From Mariniphaga anaerophila (GTDB lineage: Bacteria > Bacteroidota > Bacteroidia > Bacteroidales > Prolixibacteraceae): 64,000 nucleotides of DNA. This document shows, one piece after another, positions 15,501-23,090 of this stretch. Made by a program: the position numbers and the translations under genes. The notes under the pieces were generated by a model that made no database searches, had not been told where the DNA came from, and saw nothing but the letters and a program-made list of their open reading frames with translations. The first letter of the stretch is position 1; the number at the start of each line of letters is the position of its first letter. The stretch is from assembly GCF_900129025.1 (NCBI RefSeq), contig NZ_FQUM01000013.1:16903-80902 (forward strand), written 5' to 3'.

Positions 15501-15926
15501 ACAAAAACGGGTAGTAACTTTTGGGACATGGCCTCTGCTTCAGAAAATGGTATATGGGATTTTAAAGGAATGAACTTGATGCATAAAGAAAATGCAGTTG
15601 TTTATTTAAGCTTTTGGTTGTATAGCCCACGTTCTCTTACCGATTTGCTTATTGAACCCAACATACCGCGACTCGATTTGCATTTTGGCGTTGATGATGC
15701 TTTGGCATTTAGCGTGAATGGAAAGGTGATTAAAGAATATCTGCGCTTGGGAGGAATGCAGGAAGACCAGTTTGTTTATGAGGGTGTTCCTTTGGAAAAA
15801 GGATGGAACCATATGCTAATTAAAGTAGGTCAGGGTAGTGCAGATTGGAAAACAAAGATTCGTTTTTCTTGCACAGATGTTGAGTTTTTAAAACAAATAG
15901 AAAGTAAAGTAAATAAGCAAGACTAA
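12576..15926 (+). CDS. Large GH2-family glycosidase of unassigned specificity
   Basis: This 1116-residue protein has a signal peptide (LSTSVFSQ) and a GH2 arrangement: N-terminal sugar-binding jelly roll (~35-220, with FEAVAGYAKVFVNG), Ig-like domain, then a TIM barrel. The likely acid/base is Glu473 in GWSVCNETLPV and the likely nucleophile is Glu552 in WGIGETGMAYYG. It lacks the LacZ GNEAG and CEYAHAM motifs and is closer to the uncharacterised GH2 branch than to beta-galactosidases. The ~450 residues after the barrel include a Rossmann/ThuA-like segment (~720-920) and a final sandwich (~960-1110), so it is longer than most GH2 enzymes. The GH71/99-like gene starts one base after its stop, which indicates translational coupling. 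Substrate unknown. Confidence 0.82.
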   Translation: MKKRLLLIALTLSTSVFSQTTFNRDFAPQEGLVKKVEKPFKDEICLNGSWQFMPIEVADDITLDEIKTPELPDIEGWETTPYKVPSPWNVNGFTNGKGGDFVAFPSYPREWNDVKAGWLKKTLTVPSSWTGNRFILHFEAVAGYAKVFVNGNEVGEHFDSFLPFNFDVTKFVEAGEELEVLVWIAHGSLLNDPGKYGRRNYVAGSFWGIYIAGIWQDVFLQKVPNVYVTDTYVKPWVSRDELELEITVKNTTTERIKFDINAVVKRWINKSGRSILETPELKWTLGETLLELDQSKHTIEPNSEYTYTLKTKVKGALDLWSPESPNLYGLVVSLKQRKEVIEKDYTRFGWRQFDIKGDVLTLNGEPFVVKGDSWHFMGVPQMTRRYAYAWYQMLLDGNANGLRLHAQIFPRFYLEMADEMGICVLDETAIWSSDGGPKIDSELYWKACKEHVKGLVLRDRNYPSVFGWSVCNETLPVTQHVFHAPQDLIDRNVQEINNWVAITREFDPTRTWISGDGETQAETDLPTVIGHYGGNGAMDKWSQEGKPWGIGETGMAYYGTPLQVSKINGDKAFESQLGRMEGLAGEAFDNISRQRSLNASYTSVFNLAWYGHKPLPIGLSDVSRAARLTDGVFFEKFVEGKPGYQPERLGPYTSTFNPGYDPALPLYEPWPLFEAVKAAFGPNYSSLVNRWKNKLNNTVFCNVGKIKESIAWLSAQENDSLKVKFEDLGVKFDMLNDNQIQLILIDGVNPPEITNDLIKKIRLGVRKGSSVLIWGACLKSEELIERLTKNEVSFYERTATSYLLKDNHPLLNGQSNRSLYFSEMTKNKISTLSIGGEWVQNSRVLLEACNTEWQEWNYQGEDVKTAQVIRNEREAKNPSSVIVFDRIGNGEIIVSTIDFFMLGNQARNLVRNVLSNLGGDFKGLGNNINAHALNNEYILENALFCGSFASASENILHVFERSPISEKEFIKVKIGTKTGSNFWDMASASENGIWDFKGMNLMHKENAVVYLSFWLYSPRSLTDLLIEPNIPRLDLHFGVDDALAFSVNGKVIKEYLRLGGMQEDQFVYEGVPLEKGWNHMLIKVGQGSADWKTKIRFSCTDVEFLKQIESKVNKQD

Positions 15927-15927
15927 G

Positions 15928-17241
15928 ATGAAACAAATGTATAAAAATAGAAAAGTGATAAAGGGAATTATTATCCTGAATCTAATTCTGGTTATTGCAA
16001 TGAGCAATGGGATGGCGCAAGATGATGTCTTATATAAATCATATAAAGGGCTTGTAATGTGTGGCTATCAAGGTTGGTTTCGTGCAATAGGTGATAACGC
16101 AAATGTAGGTTGGGGACATTTTGGAAATAAAGGAAAGTTCGATCCTGAACATTTAACAATTGATATTTACCCTGATATGTCGGAATATGAGAAAACTTAT
16201 TCAACAGCGTTCGTAAATAAAGATGGAAGTACAGCTCATATTTTTAGCTCGGTAGATGAAAGTACTACAGACCTGCATTTTAAATGGATGAAAGAATATG
16301 GAATCGATGGTGTCTTTATGCAACGTTTCTTTGACTATACAAGAAATAAGGATTCAAGAAAGATTCCTGATTTAGTCTTAAAAAATGCACAAACTGCATC
16401 TCAAAAATACGAAAGAGCATTTGCGGTAATGTACGACCTTTCGGGACTGAATCCCGATACAGATGATTGCTCCACAATAATTGAAGATTGGAAGCATCTT
16501 GTTGACCAATTACAGATAACAAATTTTGGAGAGAAGAATAATTATTTACATCATAATGAAAAACCTCTGGTGGCCATTTGGGGGATTGGATTTCCTGATC
16601 GCCCATACAATATACGTAATATTAAATTGGAAAGACTAATCGACTTTTTGAAACATGACCCCGTTTATGGTGGATGTAGTATTATGTTGGGTGTTCCGAC
16701 ATACTTTAGGCAATTGGATTCAGATTGTGTAAGTGATGATTATTTGCACTATTTAATTCGTAAAGCTGATATCGTTATGCCTTGGATGGTAGGACGATTT
16801 ACTTTAGATGTTTTTTCAGGAATGAATTTTTACAGGGCACATGTTAAAAAAGATTTAAAATGGAGTAAGGAAAATGGTGTTGATTATGTACCCTGTGTCT
16901 ATCCTGGATTTAGTTGGGGTAATTTAAGCAGAGTGGAATTTGATGGGAAATTTGATTACGAGCAAATTCCGCGTTATGGAGGTAAATTTTTCTGGAACCA
17001 AATATATAATGTATTAGACGCAGGAGCAAAAATGATTTATGTTGCCATGTTTGACGAAGTAGATGAAGCAACAGCGATCTTTAAATGCACGGACTCTCCT
17101 CCGGTTAATGCCAGATTTATTAACATGGATGGTTTCCCTTCCGATCATTACTTAAAACTAACAGGTAAGGCAAGCAAGATTTTGAAAGAAAAGCAGCTTT
17201 TAAAAAAGAATATTGAGGAATTGAATAAACCCTGTAATTAA
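15928..17241 (+). CDS. GH71/99-like glycoside hydrolase
   Basis: This 437-residue exported protein (signal peptide ending SNGMAQ) matches the Bacteroidota GH71/99-like family. Characteristic segments are the N-terminal VMCGYQGWF, HFKWMKEYGIDGVFMQRF, FAVMYDLSG, PLVAIWGIGF and the C-terminal IYVAMFDEVDEATAIFK. The fold is expected to be a (beta/alpha)8 barrel; members are often placed near endo-alpha-mannanases (GH99) and alpha-1,3-glucanases (GH71), but no confident specificity follows. Acidic residues in the MFDEVDEAT segment are probably in the active site (inference). It is translationally coupled to the preceding GH2 (1-base gap), so the two enzymes probably act on the same linkage set. 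A second in-frame ATG lies three codons downstream. Confidence 0.8.
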   Translation: MKQMYKNRKVIKGIIILNLILVIAMSNGMAQDDVLYKSYKGLVMCGYQGWFRAIGDNANVGWGHFGNKGKFDPEHLTIDIYPDMSEYEKTYSTAFVNKDGSTAHIFSSVDESTTDLHFKWMKEYGIDGVFMQRFFDYTRNKDSRKIPDLVLKNAQTASQKYERAFAVMYDLSGLNPDTDDCSTIIEDWKHLVDQLQITNFGEKNNYLHHNEKPLVAIWGIGFPDRPYNIRNIKLERLIDFLKHDPVYGGCSIMLGVPTYFRQLDSDCVSDDYLHYLIRKADIVMPWMVGRFTLDVFSGMNFYRAHVKKDLKWSKENGVDYVPCVYPGFSWGNLSRVEFDGKFDYEQIPRYGGKFFWNQIYNVLDAGAKMIYVAMFDEVDEATAIFKCTDSPPVNARFINMDGFPSDHYLKLTGKASKILKEKQLLKKNIEELNKPCN

Positions 17242-17264
17242 ATATAACGTTGAAAAGAAGCTGT

Positions 17265-17676
17265 ATGAAAACTAGGGCGTTATTGATGCTTGTATCGGTT
17301 GTATTAATTGCTGGGGCTTGCGAGAAGGATAAAGAAATAGAAACGGATAAAAAGTATTGTTCTATAAACATTAATATTATTCCGGAGGACGGTGGCAATG
17401 TTGTAGTCTTAAATTGTTGCTGATAATTCAACTATTGTAGAGCTTGACTCAATAGAAAAAGGCACAAGAGTCAAACTATTACATAAGGTTAAAGATGGAT
17501 TTTACCATCTGGAATTTTGGGAAAGTGGAATTCATCTTAAGGATAAAAATCCAATCTTAGCTATTGAAAGAGATAATTTCGTTGATGCTGTTTTCAGAAT
17601 GAAAGACCCCAATCTAAACGTTACAATCTCGAACTTACATTGGTCTTTCGGATTTCGATTCTTTCGCATATTATAG
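17265..17676 (+). pseudogene. Frameshifted lipoprotein with InlB-B/Flg_new-type repeat
   Basis: The first frame (17265-17423, 52 codons) gives a lipoprotein signal peptide with Cys at residue 19 (LIAGAC), then SININIIPEDGGNVVVLN, and stops at TGA. The +1-offset frame continues without a gap in sense: VADNSTIVELDSIEKGTRV, KDGFYHLEFWESG, NPILAIERDNFVDAVFRM, to a TAG at 17674-17676. Removing one T near 17414-17415 would join them into a ~136-residue protein with the layout of InlB B-repeat domains (NPEDGG..GT.V.L...Y.F..W....NP......D....A.F). It is either a real inactivated gene or a sequencing error. It sits at the end of the GH2-GH71/99 operon and is followed by a terminator. Confidence 0.7.
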
Positions 17677-17686
17677 TTTAGTTTGT

Positions 17687-17728
17687 AAGGGTATCTCTTT
17701 TTTTGGGAGATGCCCTTTTGTTTTTTCT
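17687..17728 (+). terminator. Rho-independent terminator of the first PUL operon
   Basis: AAGGGTATCTC (17687-17697) pairs with GAGATGCCCTT (17707-17717) with one G-U pair and a 9-base loop, followed by a T-rich run (TTGTTTTTTC). It starts 10 bases after the stop of the frameshifted lipoprotein gene. Confidence 0.88.
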
Positions 17729-17913
17729 AACAAAAATGGAGGTGGGCTAATTGCTTTGTTGCGATATTTTCATTGTCTACACCTATATTCTTTAAGGATA
17801 TACTATTTTATGGTTTAAATTGCTATTTGTTTGCTTAGAACTAGTAATTATAATACTAACCACTATATGCAAAAGTATTTCGATACATTTATATGCAGAG
17901 CCTGACATTATGT

Positions 17914-17921
17914 GTTTCATC
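17914..17921. repeat. Left target-site duplication of the outer IS66
   Basis: The 8 bases GTTTCATC directly precede the outer element's left inverted repeat and recur exactly at 23083-23090. Eight bases is the usual IS66 duplication length. Confidence 0.92.
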
Positions 17922-17986
17922 GTAAGCATTCGGCCTGATACATATTGCTTCCCTTTTTCTTGCGAGCTATTTTTGAGGCAAAAACA

Positions 17987-18193
17987 ATGCAAATAATTGA
18001 ATCCAGTTTTCGCGAGTTGTATCAGGAATATTTATCATCAGGTTTAACGGTCCGTGATTTTTGTGCCAACCAGGATTTTGCCGTATCAACTTTTTATCGC
18101 TGGCAAAAGATTTTAAGGGAAAAGGAGGCTCCCAAAGAGTTTGTTCCCTTATTGATCGGCAAGCAACCGGTTACAAACACAGATAACCAGTAA
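17987..18193 (+). pseudogene. tnpA: 5' part of outer IS66 tnpA, interrupted by the inner IS66
   Basis: This encodes the N-terminal ~67 residues of an IS66 TnpA, starting MQIIESSFRELYQEYL with the helix-turn-helix region GLTVRDFCANQDF and FYRWQKIL. The frame runs into the inner element at 18190 and stops at once. Joined across the GATAACCA duplication, it continues in the same frame into 20772-20918, giving one ~115-residue TnpA. The ATG at 17987 fits the family better than an upstream in-frame start at 17945. Confidence 0.88.
18182..18189. repeat. Left target-site duplication of the inner IS66
   Basis: GATAACCA lies next to the inner element's left end and recurs exactly at 20772-20779. Both copies fall within the tnpA reading frame of the outer element. 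Confidence 0.92.
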
Positions 18194-18267
18194 GCAATCG
18201 GTAAAACCCGTTCCCAAATTTTTATCGCGTTAGCTAAGTTTGCTTTTTAATTTCAAAAACAAACTAT

Positions 18268-18621
18268 ATGCTTAACGCGAATAAATTCCGTACCATTTAT
18301 GACGATTTTCTGGCCTCGGGCTTAACAGTCCGCGATTTTTGCAGTAACCAGAACATGCACGAGGCAAAGTTTTACTATTGGCAAAATAAGTTGAAAGGGA
18401 TTTTACCCCCTAAAAAAGGGTTTGTTCCTGTGGTTTTCGAAAACAGCCAACCACTGGGCGAAACAACCGGAGTTGAGAGGCTCCAACATTCAAGCGGTGA
18501 CGGCAGTGCCATTCCCTGCGAAATTACTTACCCCAATGGTGTTTGTTTAAAACTGGAAAAAATGCCAGGGCTTGATGTGCTGCAGTCGCTGTTGTTATTA
18601 AATCCCGGCCAGCATGTTTAG
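18268..18621 (+). CDS. tnpA: IS66 TnpA accessory protein (inner element)
   Basis: This 117-residue protein has the IS66 TnpA helix-turn-helix pattern near the N-terminus (FLASGLTVRDFCSNQNMHEAKFYYW) and the characteristic ITYPNGVCLKLE tail. In IS66 elements TnpA and TnpB are needed together with the TnpC transposase; their exact roles are not settled. Its last 8 bases overlap the tnpB start at 18614, which suggests translational coupling. Confidence 0.92.
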   Translation: MLNANKFRTIYDDFLASGLTVRDFCSNQNMHEAKFYYWQNKLKGILPPKKGFVPVVFENSQPLGETTGVERLQHSSGDGSAIPCEITYPNGVCLKLEKMPGLDVLQSLLLLNPGQHV

Positions 18622-18964
18622 CCTCACACCATCAATGCGGTATTACCTGTATTCCCATCCTACCGATATGCGCCGCAGTTTCTATACCCTTAGCGGGATG
18701 GTGACCAACCAGATGGGACGCGATATCCAGGATGGCGATGTATATATTTTTATCAACCGGGGGCTGACCATTATGAAAATCCTTCACATGGAATGCGGGG
18801 GATTGGTCATTTATCACATGAAGCTGGAATCGGGCCATTTTCATTTGCCTGTTTTGGCCCCTGATAATAACACTTTTCAAACAAGTTGGCAGGAACTGGT
18901 AACAATGGTACAAGGTGTTTGTTCAGATAAAAAAGCGAACAAAAAAGTTGGAAAAAACCTTTAA
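18614..18964 (+). CDS. tnpB: IS66 TnpB accessory protein (inner element)
   Basis: This 116-residue protein is the conserved IS66 Orf2: YYLYSHPTDMRRSFYTLSG, then GDVYIFINRGLTIMKIL and GGLVIYHMKLESG. It overlaps tnpA by 8 bases and precedes tnpC by 78 bases. It closely resembles the outer element's TnpB at 20928-21278, which has the same length. Confidence 0.95.
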   Translation: MFSLTPSMRYYLYSHPTDMRRSFYTLSGMVTNQMGRDIQDGDVYIFINRGLTIMKILHMECGGLVIYHMKLESGHFHLPVLAPDNNTFQTSWQELVTMVQGVCSDKKANKKVGKNL

Positions 18965-19042
18965 AACAGCCGTAAATAAAGGGTTTCGGCTTTGGTTTTC
19001 TGGCAAATAATTACTTTCTTTATGTAAAGAACGTAAGCAAAA

Positions 19043-20680
19043 ATGACCAAAGAAGAGGAGCTTTTCATACAACAAATACTGGAAGAACGCGACCAGCTAT
19101 ACCGCGAAACGTCCAAGCTCCGTACCCAGTTGTCAGGGTACCAGGATTTCGCCTCAGAGAGGGCTTCTTTTCAACAAAAGCTTAACGATAAAGACAATAC
19201 AATAAACAAGCTGAAACAACAAATAGAGGCATTGCAGCGGAAAATATGGGGCAAATCGAGCGAACGTTATATAAAAGAAGACCCCATGCAACGCAGTTTT
19301 GATTTTGACGGGCTTGACCTGCTTGAAGAAGAAAAAAAGCTGGCAACCAGTGCCAAAGAAGAAATAGAACAATACAAAACCAAACGGGTAGTTGTAAAAG
19401 AACGAAAACACCCGGTACGCAAGCCATTACCTGAAAACCTTCCACGCGAGGAACACCACATTTACCCACAAAACATTGATACAGAAAACTGGACAGAACT
19501 CGCCCCGGAAATTACAGAGGTGTTGGAACGCGACCCCGCCAGATGGTATGTACGCCGGATTATCCGCCACAAATATGTACAAAAGGATCAAAAACAGGAT
19601 ATAGAAAAGCCAATTATAACAGCGCCAATGCCAGCTTTGCCCATTGCCAGGAGTTATGCAGGAGCTAGTTTGTTAGCCGATATTACTATAAACAAATACG
19701 TTGACCATCTTCCGTTTTACCGCCAGGTACAAATGTTTAAGCAGCAGGGAATATCCATTCCCCCTACTACCATAAACGATTGGTTTAAAGATATAGCCGA
19801 CCTTATGCGGCCTACATGGTACAGGTTAAAAGAATTGGTACTGGAATCGGATTACGTTCAGTGCGACGAAACCACCATCCCGATTATTAATAGCGAAAAG
19901 CATAAAACAATAAAAGGGTACCTCTGGATGGTACGAGCGGTTATGCCCGGCCTGGTCTTTTTTCATTACGACCAGGGTTCACGGGCACAAAAAGTAGCAT
20001 TGCAATTATTTAAACATTACCAAGGGGTACTACAAACCGATGGTTACGCGGTATACGATATTTACGAAAACAAAAAAGGTGTGTTGCCCCTTGGATGCTG
20101 GGCCCATGCCCGGCGCAAATTCGACGAAGCTTTAAAGGAAGACAAGACCAGGGCAGAATACGCACTGGAGCAAATTGGCCTGCTTTACGATGTAGAACGC
20201 CAGGCCGACCAGGAAAACCTTTCTTATGAACAACGTGCAGAGTTGCGCTCACGTTTGTCGTATCCCATAATGGTAGCTTTTGAAAAATGGCTGCTTGCCG
20301 AGTACCCCAAGGTATTGGCCAAAGGAAGGATTGGAAAAGCCATACGGTATACTTACAATATTTTCCATAAGCTAACCCGCTACCATTTAGATGGACGATG
20401 GAAAATGGACAATAACCTGGCCGAAAATGAAATCCGCCCAATAGCTCTTGGAAGAAAAAACTGGTTGTTTTGCGGAAACCACGAGGCTGCCGAAAATGCT
20501 GCGATTATTTATTCTATGTTGGGCTGTTGCAAAGCCTGCGGGGTAAACTTCCGCGAATGGATGACTTTCTTCCTGGAAAATATCCACAACTACGACAACG
20601 ATTACAGCAAAGATCTGGCAGAACTGTTACCACATAATTTTAAACAGCAGAATACAAGTGGGCACACAGAAATCTCTTAG
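19043..20680 (+). CDS. tnpC: IS66 DDE transposase TnpC (inner element)
   Basis: This 545-residue transposase has an N-terminal coiled-coil and leucine-zipper-like region (~1-70), the KIWGKSSERY segment of the IS66 homeodomain-like part, and the DDE catalytic core. The acidic triad is Asp275 (QCDETTIPI), Asp333 (QTDGYAVYD) and Glu461 (NNLAENEIRP). The terminal IS66_C segment with AAIIYSMLGCCKACGVN is present. Full length and motifs are intact, so it should be functional. Confidence 0.96.
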   Translation: MTKEEELFIQQILEERDQLYRETSKLRTQLSGYQDFASERASFQQKLNDKDNTINKLKQQIEALQRKIWGKSSERYIKEDPMQRSFDFDGLDLLEEEKKLATSAKEEIEQYKTKRVVVKERKHPVRKPLPENLPREEHHIYPQNIDTENWTELAPEITEVLERDPARWYVRRIIRHKYVQKDQKQDIEKPIITAPMPALPIARSYAGASLLADITINKYVDHLPFYRQVQMFKQQGISIPPTTINDWFKDIADLMRPTWYRLKELVLESDYVQCDETTIPIINSEKHKTIKGYLWMVRAVMPGLVFFHYDQGSRAQKVALQLFKHYQGVLQTDGYAVYDIYENKKGVLPLGCWAHARRKFDEALKEDKTRAEYALEQIGLLYDVERQADQENLSYEQRAELRSRLSYPIMVAFEKWLLAEYPKVLAKGRIGKAIRYTYNIFHKLTRYHLDGRWKMDNNLAENEIRPIALGRKNWLFCGNHEAAENAAIIYSMLGCCKACGVNFREWMTFFLENIHNYDNDYSKDLAELLPHNFKQQNTSGHTEIS

Positions 20681-20771
20681 AACAATAAAAATTCTCCGAA
20701 TAATTTAGAGAAACTTTGATAAATACATTATTCTTATCAAGTATTCAATACGGAGTTGACCGAATGCTTAC

Positions 20772-20779
20772 GATAACCA
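20772..20779. repeat. Right target-site duplication of the inner IS66
   Basis: GATAACCA here matches 18182-18189 and directly follows the inner right end. Confidence 0.92.
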
Positions 20780-20918
20780 TGCGGTTGTTCCAACAGAAAG
20801 GGACAAGTTCACATCAGAAGAAAAGGGACTTGAGTTTATTTTCCCCAACGGCACACGGTTGCAGGTCAAAGGGCATGTTGATCCGGCTTTTCTAAAGACC
20901 ATCGTTCATTTATATTGA
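20772..20918 (+). pseudogene. tnpA: 3' part of outer IS66 tnpA
   Basis: The frame starting at the duplicated GATAACCA reads DNHAVVPTERDKF, then GLEFIFPNGTRLQVKG and DPAFLKTIVHLY before TGA. This is the TnpA C-terminus (compare ITYPNGVCLKLE in the inner copy). It has no start codon of its own and continues the frame of 17987-18189 across the inner insertion. The outer tnpB begins 9 bases after its stop. Confidence 0.88.
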
Positions 20919-20927
20919 CTATAGCCT

Positions 20928-21278
20928 ATGTTTCATTTACATGGGAAGTTACGGTACTTCCTTTACCCGGCCCCGGTCGATATGCGTAAAAGTTTCTATA
21001 CCCTAAGTGGCATTGTAACTTCAGTAATGAAGCGCAATGTGCAGGATGGGGAGGTGTTTATTTTTATCAACCGCAACCTGACCATTATGAAGGTACTCCA
21101 CCTGGAACATGGTGGTTTGGTTATTTATCACAAAAAGCTTGAGAATGGTGTTTTTAAGCTGCCAACCTTTGATGAAACCATTACGTCGCAGCCCATATCC
21201 TGGCAAGATCTGATGGCGATTGTAAGCAATGTAAAACCGATAAACAGGCGTTTGAAAAAACGTCGGAAAAGCACTTAA
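20928..21278 (+). CDS. tnpB: IS66 TnpB accessory protein (outer element)
   Basis: This 116-residue IS66 Orf2 has LRYFLYPAPVDMRKSFYTL and GEVFIFINRNLTIMKVL, with a basic C-terminal tail (RRLKKRRKST). It is intact although tnpA of the same element is split. It precedes tnpC by 69 bases. Confidence 0.95.
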   Translation: MFHLHGKLRYFLYPAPVDMRKSFYTLSGIVTSVMKRNVQDGEVFIFINRNLTIMKVLHLEHGGLVIYHKKLENGVFKLPTFDETITSQPISWQDLMAIVSNVKPINRRLKKRRKST

Positions 21279-21347
21279 AACCAAAGGTGTATTTTTGGCT
21301 AAAACCCTTGATTTTAGTATCTTTGAGATATATTCAGAAGGGGATAG

Positions 21348-22985
21348 ATGAGCCAAAATACCGATAACGAAAAACTGATCCAACAGCTGCTTCAGGAGCG
21401 TGATGAGATGTACTGTGAACTATCTCGTTTACGACAGGCCGATGATGGTTACCTGGAGGTTCTTAAGGCTCAAAATACGGAACAAGAAGCACTCATCAAT
21501 AAACAGAAAGCGAGGCTCCAAAAACAGGAAGAGCAACTTAATAAAATGGCAGATCAGCTAGCTTGGTACCGTCGCCGTTTCTGGAAAGCATCAAGTGAGC
21601 GATATATCCCTTCCGACCCCAATCAGCGAAAGATAGACTTTGATGGCCTGGATTTGTTGCCCGAAGAAGAAAACCTGGCACAGGATGCAGACAAGGAGCT
21701 GTTGGCCTACAAACGCAAACAGCCGCAAAAACAAAAAAAGAAACCGGTCCGCTTACCATTGCCCGAGGACCTCCGCCGTGAAGAAGAAACCATCGAGCCG
21801 GAAGGTATCGATGACAACTGGACGCGCATTGGAGAAGAAGTAACCGAAGTATTGGAGCATAAACCCGGCGAGTTATACGTCCGGCGTATCATCCGGCCCA
21901 AATATGCAGCAAAGCCAACGCAGCAGGAGCAGGAAGTGCCAGCCGTGCAAATAGCATCACTGCCTCCATTGCCATTACCGCGCAGCAATGCGGGGGCTTC
22001 GCTTTTAGCAGAACTGTTAATTAATAAATACCAACACCATTTACCTTTTCATCGTCAAATAACCATATTTAAACAGATTGGTGTAAGCCTACCGGCTTCA
22101 ACCATCAACGGTTGGTTCCAGGGGAGTTGCGATCTGCTCCGGGCTTTATACTTCCGGTTGCGGGAGGTCGTGATAAAATCGGATTACATCCAGGTAGATG
22201 AAAGCACTGTCCCGGTTGTGAACAACGAAAAAAACAAAACAGTAAAGGCTTATCTGTGGATGGTGCGGTCGGTAATGAAAAACCTGGTCTTCTTTCATTA
22301 CGACAAAGGCTCACGGGCACAAAAAGTAGTGGTAGGACTGCTGCACGGTTTCCAGGGGGCCATTCAAACCGACGGTTACGAAGCTTACTCCATTTACGAG
22401 CAAAAGAAAGGTGTTTTGCTGCTGGGATGCTGGGCGCACGCACGCCGTAAATTTGAAGAAAGCCTTGCAGAAGATAAAGCCGGGGCCGGCTATGCTTTGG
22501 CACAAATTGCCAAACTCTACCAGGTAGAAACCATGGCCACCGAACAGGATATGGACAATATGCAAAGGGCCGAGCTGCGCAAACGCCTGGCTTACCCGAT
22601 TATGGTGGCCTTTGAAAAATGGATTGTAAACTATTACCCCAAGGTATTGCCCAAAAGCAAGATGGGCAGGGCGCTGTCGTACACCTACTCACTTTTCCAT
22701 CGTTTATCGCGGTACCATCTTGATGGACGATATAAAATAGATAACAACCTGGCCGAAAATGCCATAAGGCCGTTAGCGCTTGGACGAAAGAATTACCTGT
22801 TTTGCGGAAATCACGATGCAGCTGAAAATGCAGCTGTTATTTATTCTTTGCTTGGCTGTTGTAAAGCTGCCGATGTCAACCCCAGGGAATGGCTAACCGA
22901 TGTGCTAACAAAGATTCCGGTTTACAATAACGACTACTCATTAGATTTGGCCGACCTTTTACCACACAACTGGAAGAACTCTTAG
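21348..22985 (+). CDS. tnpC: IS66 DDE transposase TnpC (outer element)
   Basis: This 545-residue transposase has an N-terminal coiled coil (~5-75), FWKASSERYIPSDP, then the catalytic core with Asp284 (QVDESTVPV), Asp342 (QTDGYEAYS) and Glu470 (NNLAENAIRP). The IS66_C end is present (AAVIYSLLGCCKAADVNPREW). It has the same length as the inner TnpC but is clearly diverged from it, especially in the first 150 residues. The base composition is richer in G+C than the flanking PUL genes. Confidence 0.95.
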   Translation: MSQNTDNEKLIQQLLQERDEMYCELSRLRQADDGYLEVLKAQNTEQEALINKQKARLQKQEEQLNKMADQLAWYRRRFWKASSERYIPSDPNQRKIDFDGLDLLPEEENLAQDADKELLAYKRKQPQKQKKKPVRLPLPEDLRREEETIEPEGIDDNWTRIGEEVTEVLEHKPGELYVRRIIRPKYAAKPTQQEQEVPAVQIASLPPLPLPRSNAGASLLAELLINKYQHHLPFHRQITIFKQIGVSLPASTINGWFQGSCDLLRALYFRLREVVIKSDYIQVDESTVPVVNNEKNKTVKAYLWMVRSVMKNLVFFHYDKGSRAQKVVVGLLHGFQGAIQTDGYEAYSIYEQKKGVLLLGCWAHARRKFEESLAEDKAGAGYALAQIAKLYQVETMATEQDMDNMQRAELRKRLAYPIMVAFEKWIVNYYPKVLPKSKMGRALSYTYSLFHRLSRYHLDGRYKIDNNLAENAIRPLALGRKNYLFCGNHDAAENAAVIYSLLGCCKAADVNPREWLTDVLTKIPVYNNDYSLDLADLLPHNWKNS

Positions 22986-23082
22986 AATAGTGGGAATTGT
23001 CCATGGATTCTATGTGAAGTGGGAATGTCTCGCTTCGATGAAAATCATTGAACTTTTATGGCGTGCAAGGCCGAATGCTTAC

Positions 23083-23090
23083 GTTTCATC
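23083..23090. repeat. Right target-site duplication of the outer IS66
   Basis: GTTTCATC here matches 17914-17921 and directly follows the outer right inverted repeat ending GCTTAC. Confidence 0.92.

Larger units (their letters stand above)
18190..20771 (+). mobile_element. Inner, apparently intact IS66-family insertion sequence
   Basis: The left end reads GTAAGCAATCGGTAAAAC and the right end, read inward, GTAAGCATTCGGTCAACT, an imperfect terminal inverted repeat. Both sides carry GATAACCA. The element is 2582 bp and holds complete tnpA, tnpB and tnpC in the normal order. It is inserted in the outer element's tnpA in the same orientation. It is similar to but clearly distinct from the outer element in protein sequence, so this is insertion of a relative rather than a recent tandem duplication. 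Confidence 0.94.
17922..23082 (+). mobile_element. Outer IS66-family insertion sequence, interrupted by a second IS66
   Basis: The left end starts GTAAGCATTCGGCC (17922) and the right end reads GGCCGAATGCTTAC (to 23082), a 14-bp perfect terminal inverted repeat. An 8-bp duplication GTTTCATC lies on both sides. Its own genes are tnpA (split into 17987-18189 and 20772-20918), tnpB and tnpC. Without the inner element and one copy of its duplication, the outer element would be about 2.57 kb, a normal IS66 size. It landed between the end of the first PUL operon and the GH146 gene. tnpA is disrupted, so self-mobility is doubtful. Confidence 0.93.

Noticed and set aside
17945..17986. Upstream in-frame start for the outer tnpA
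   Set aside because: The 14 extra residues do not look like IS66 TnpA, and the ATG at 17987 gives the usual N-terminus.
20010..20441. 143-residue minus-strand open frame
   Set aside because: It lies entirely opposite the catalytic core of tnpC and has no protein-like motif; the same kind of shadow appears at 22105-22503 in the other tnpC.
17922..23082. Composite transposon with cargo between two IS66 copies
   Set aside because: There is no cargo. The two sets of ends and duplications show one element inserted in another.
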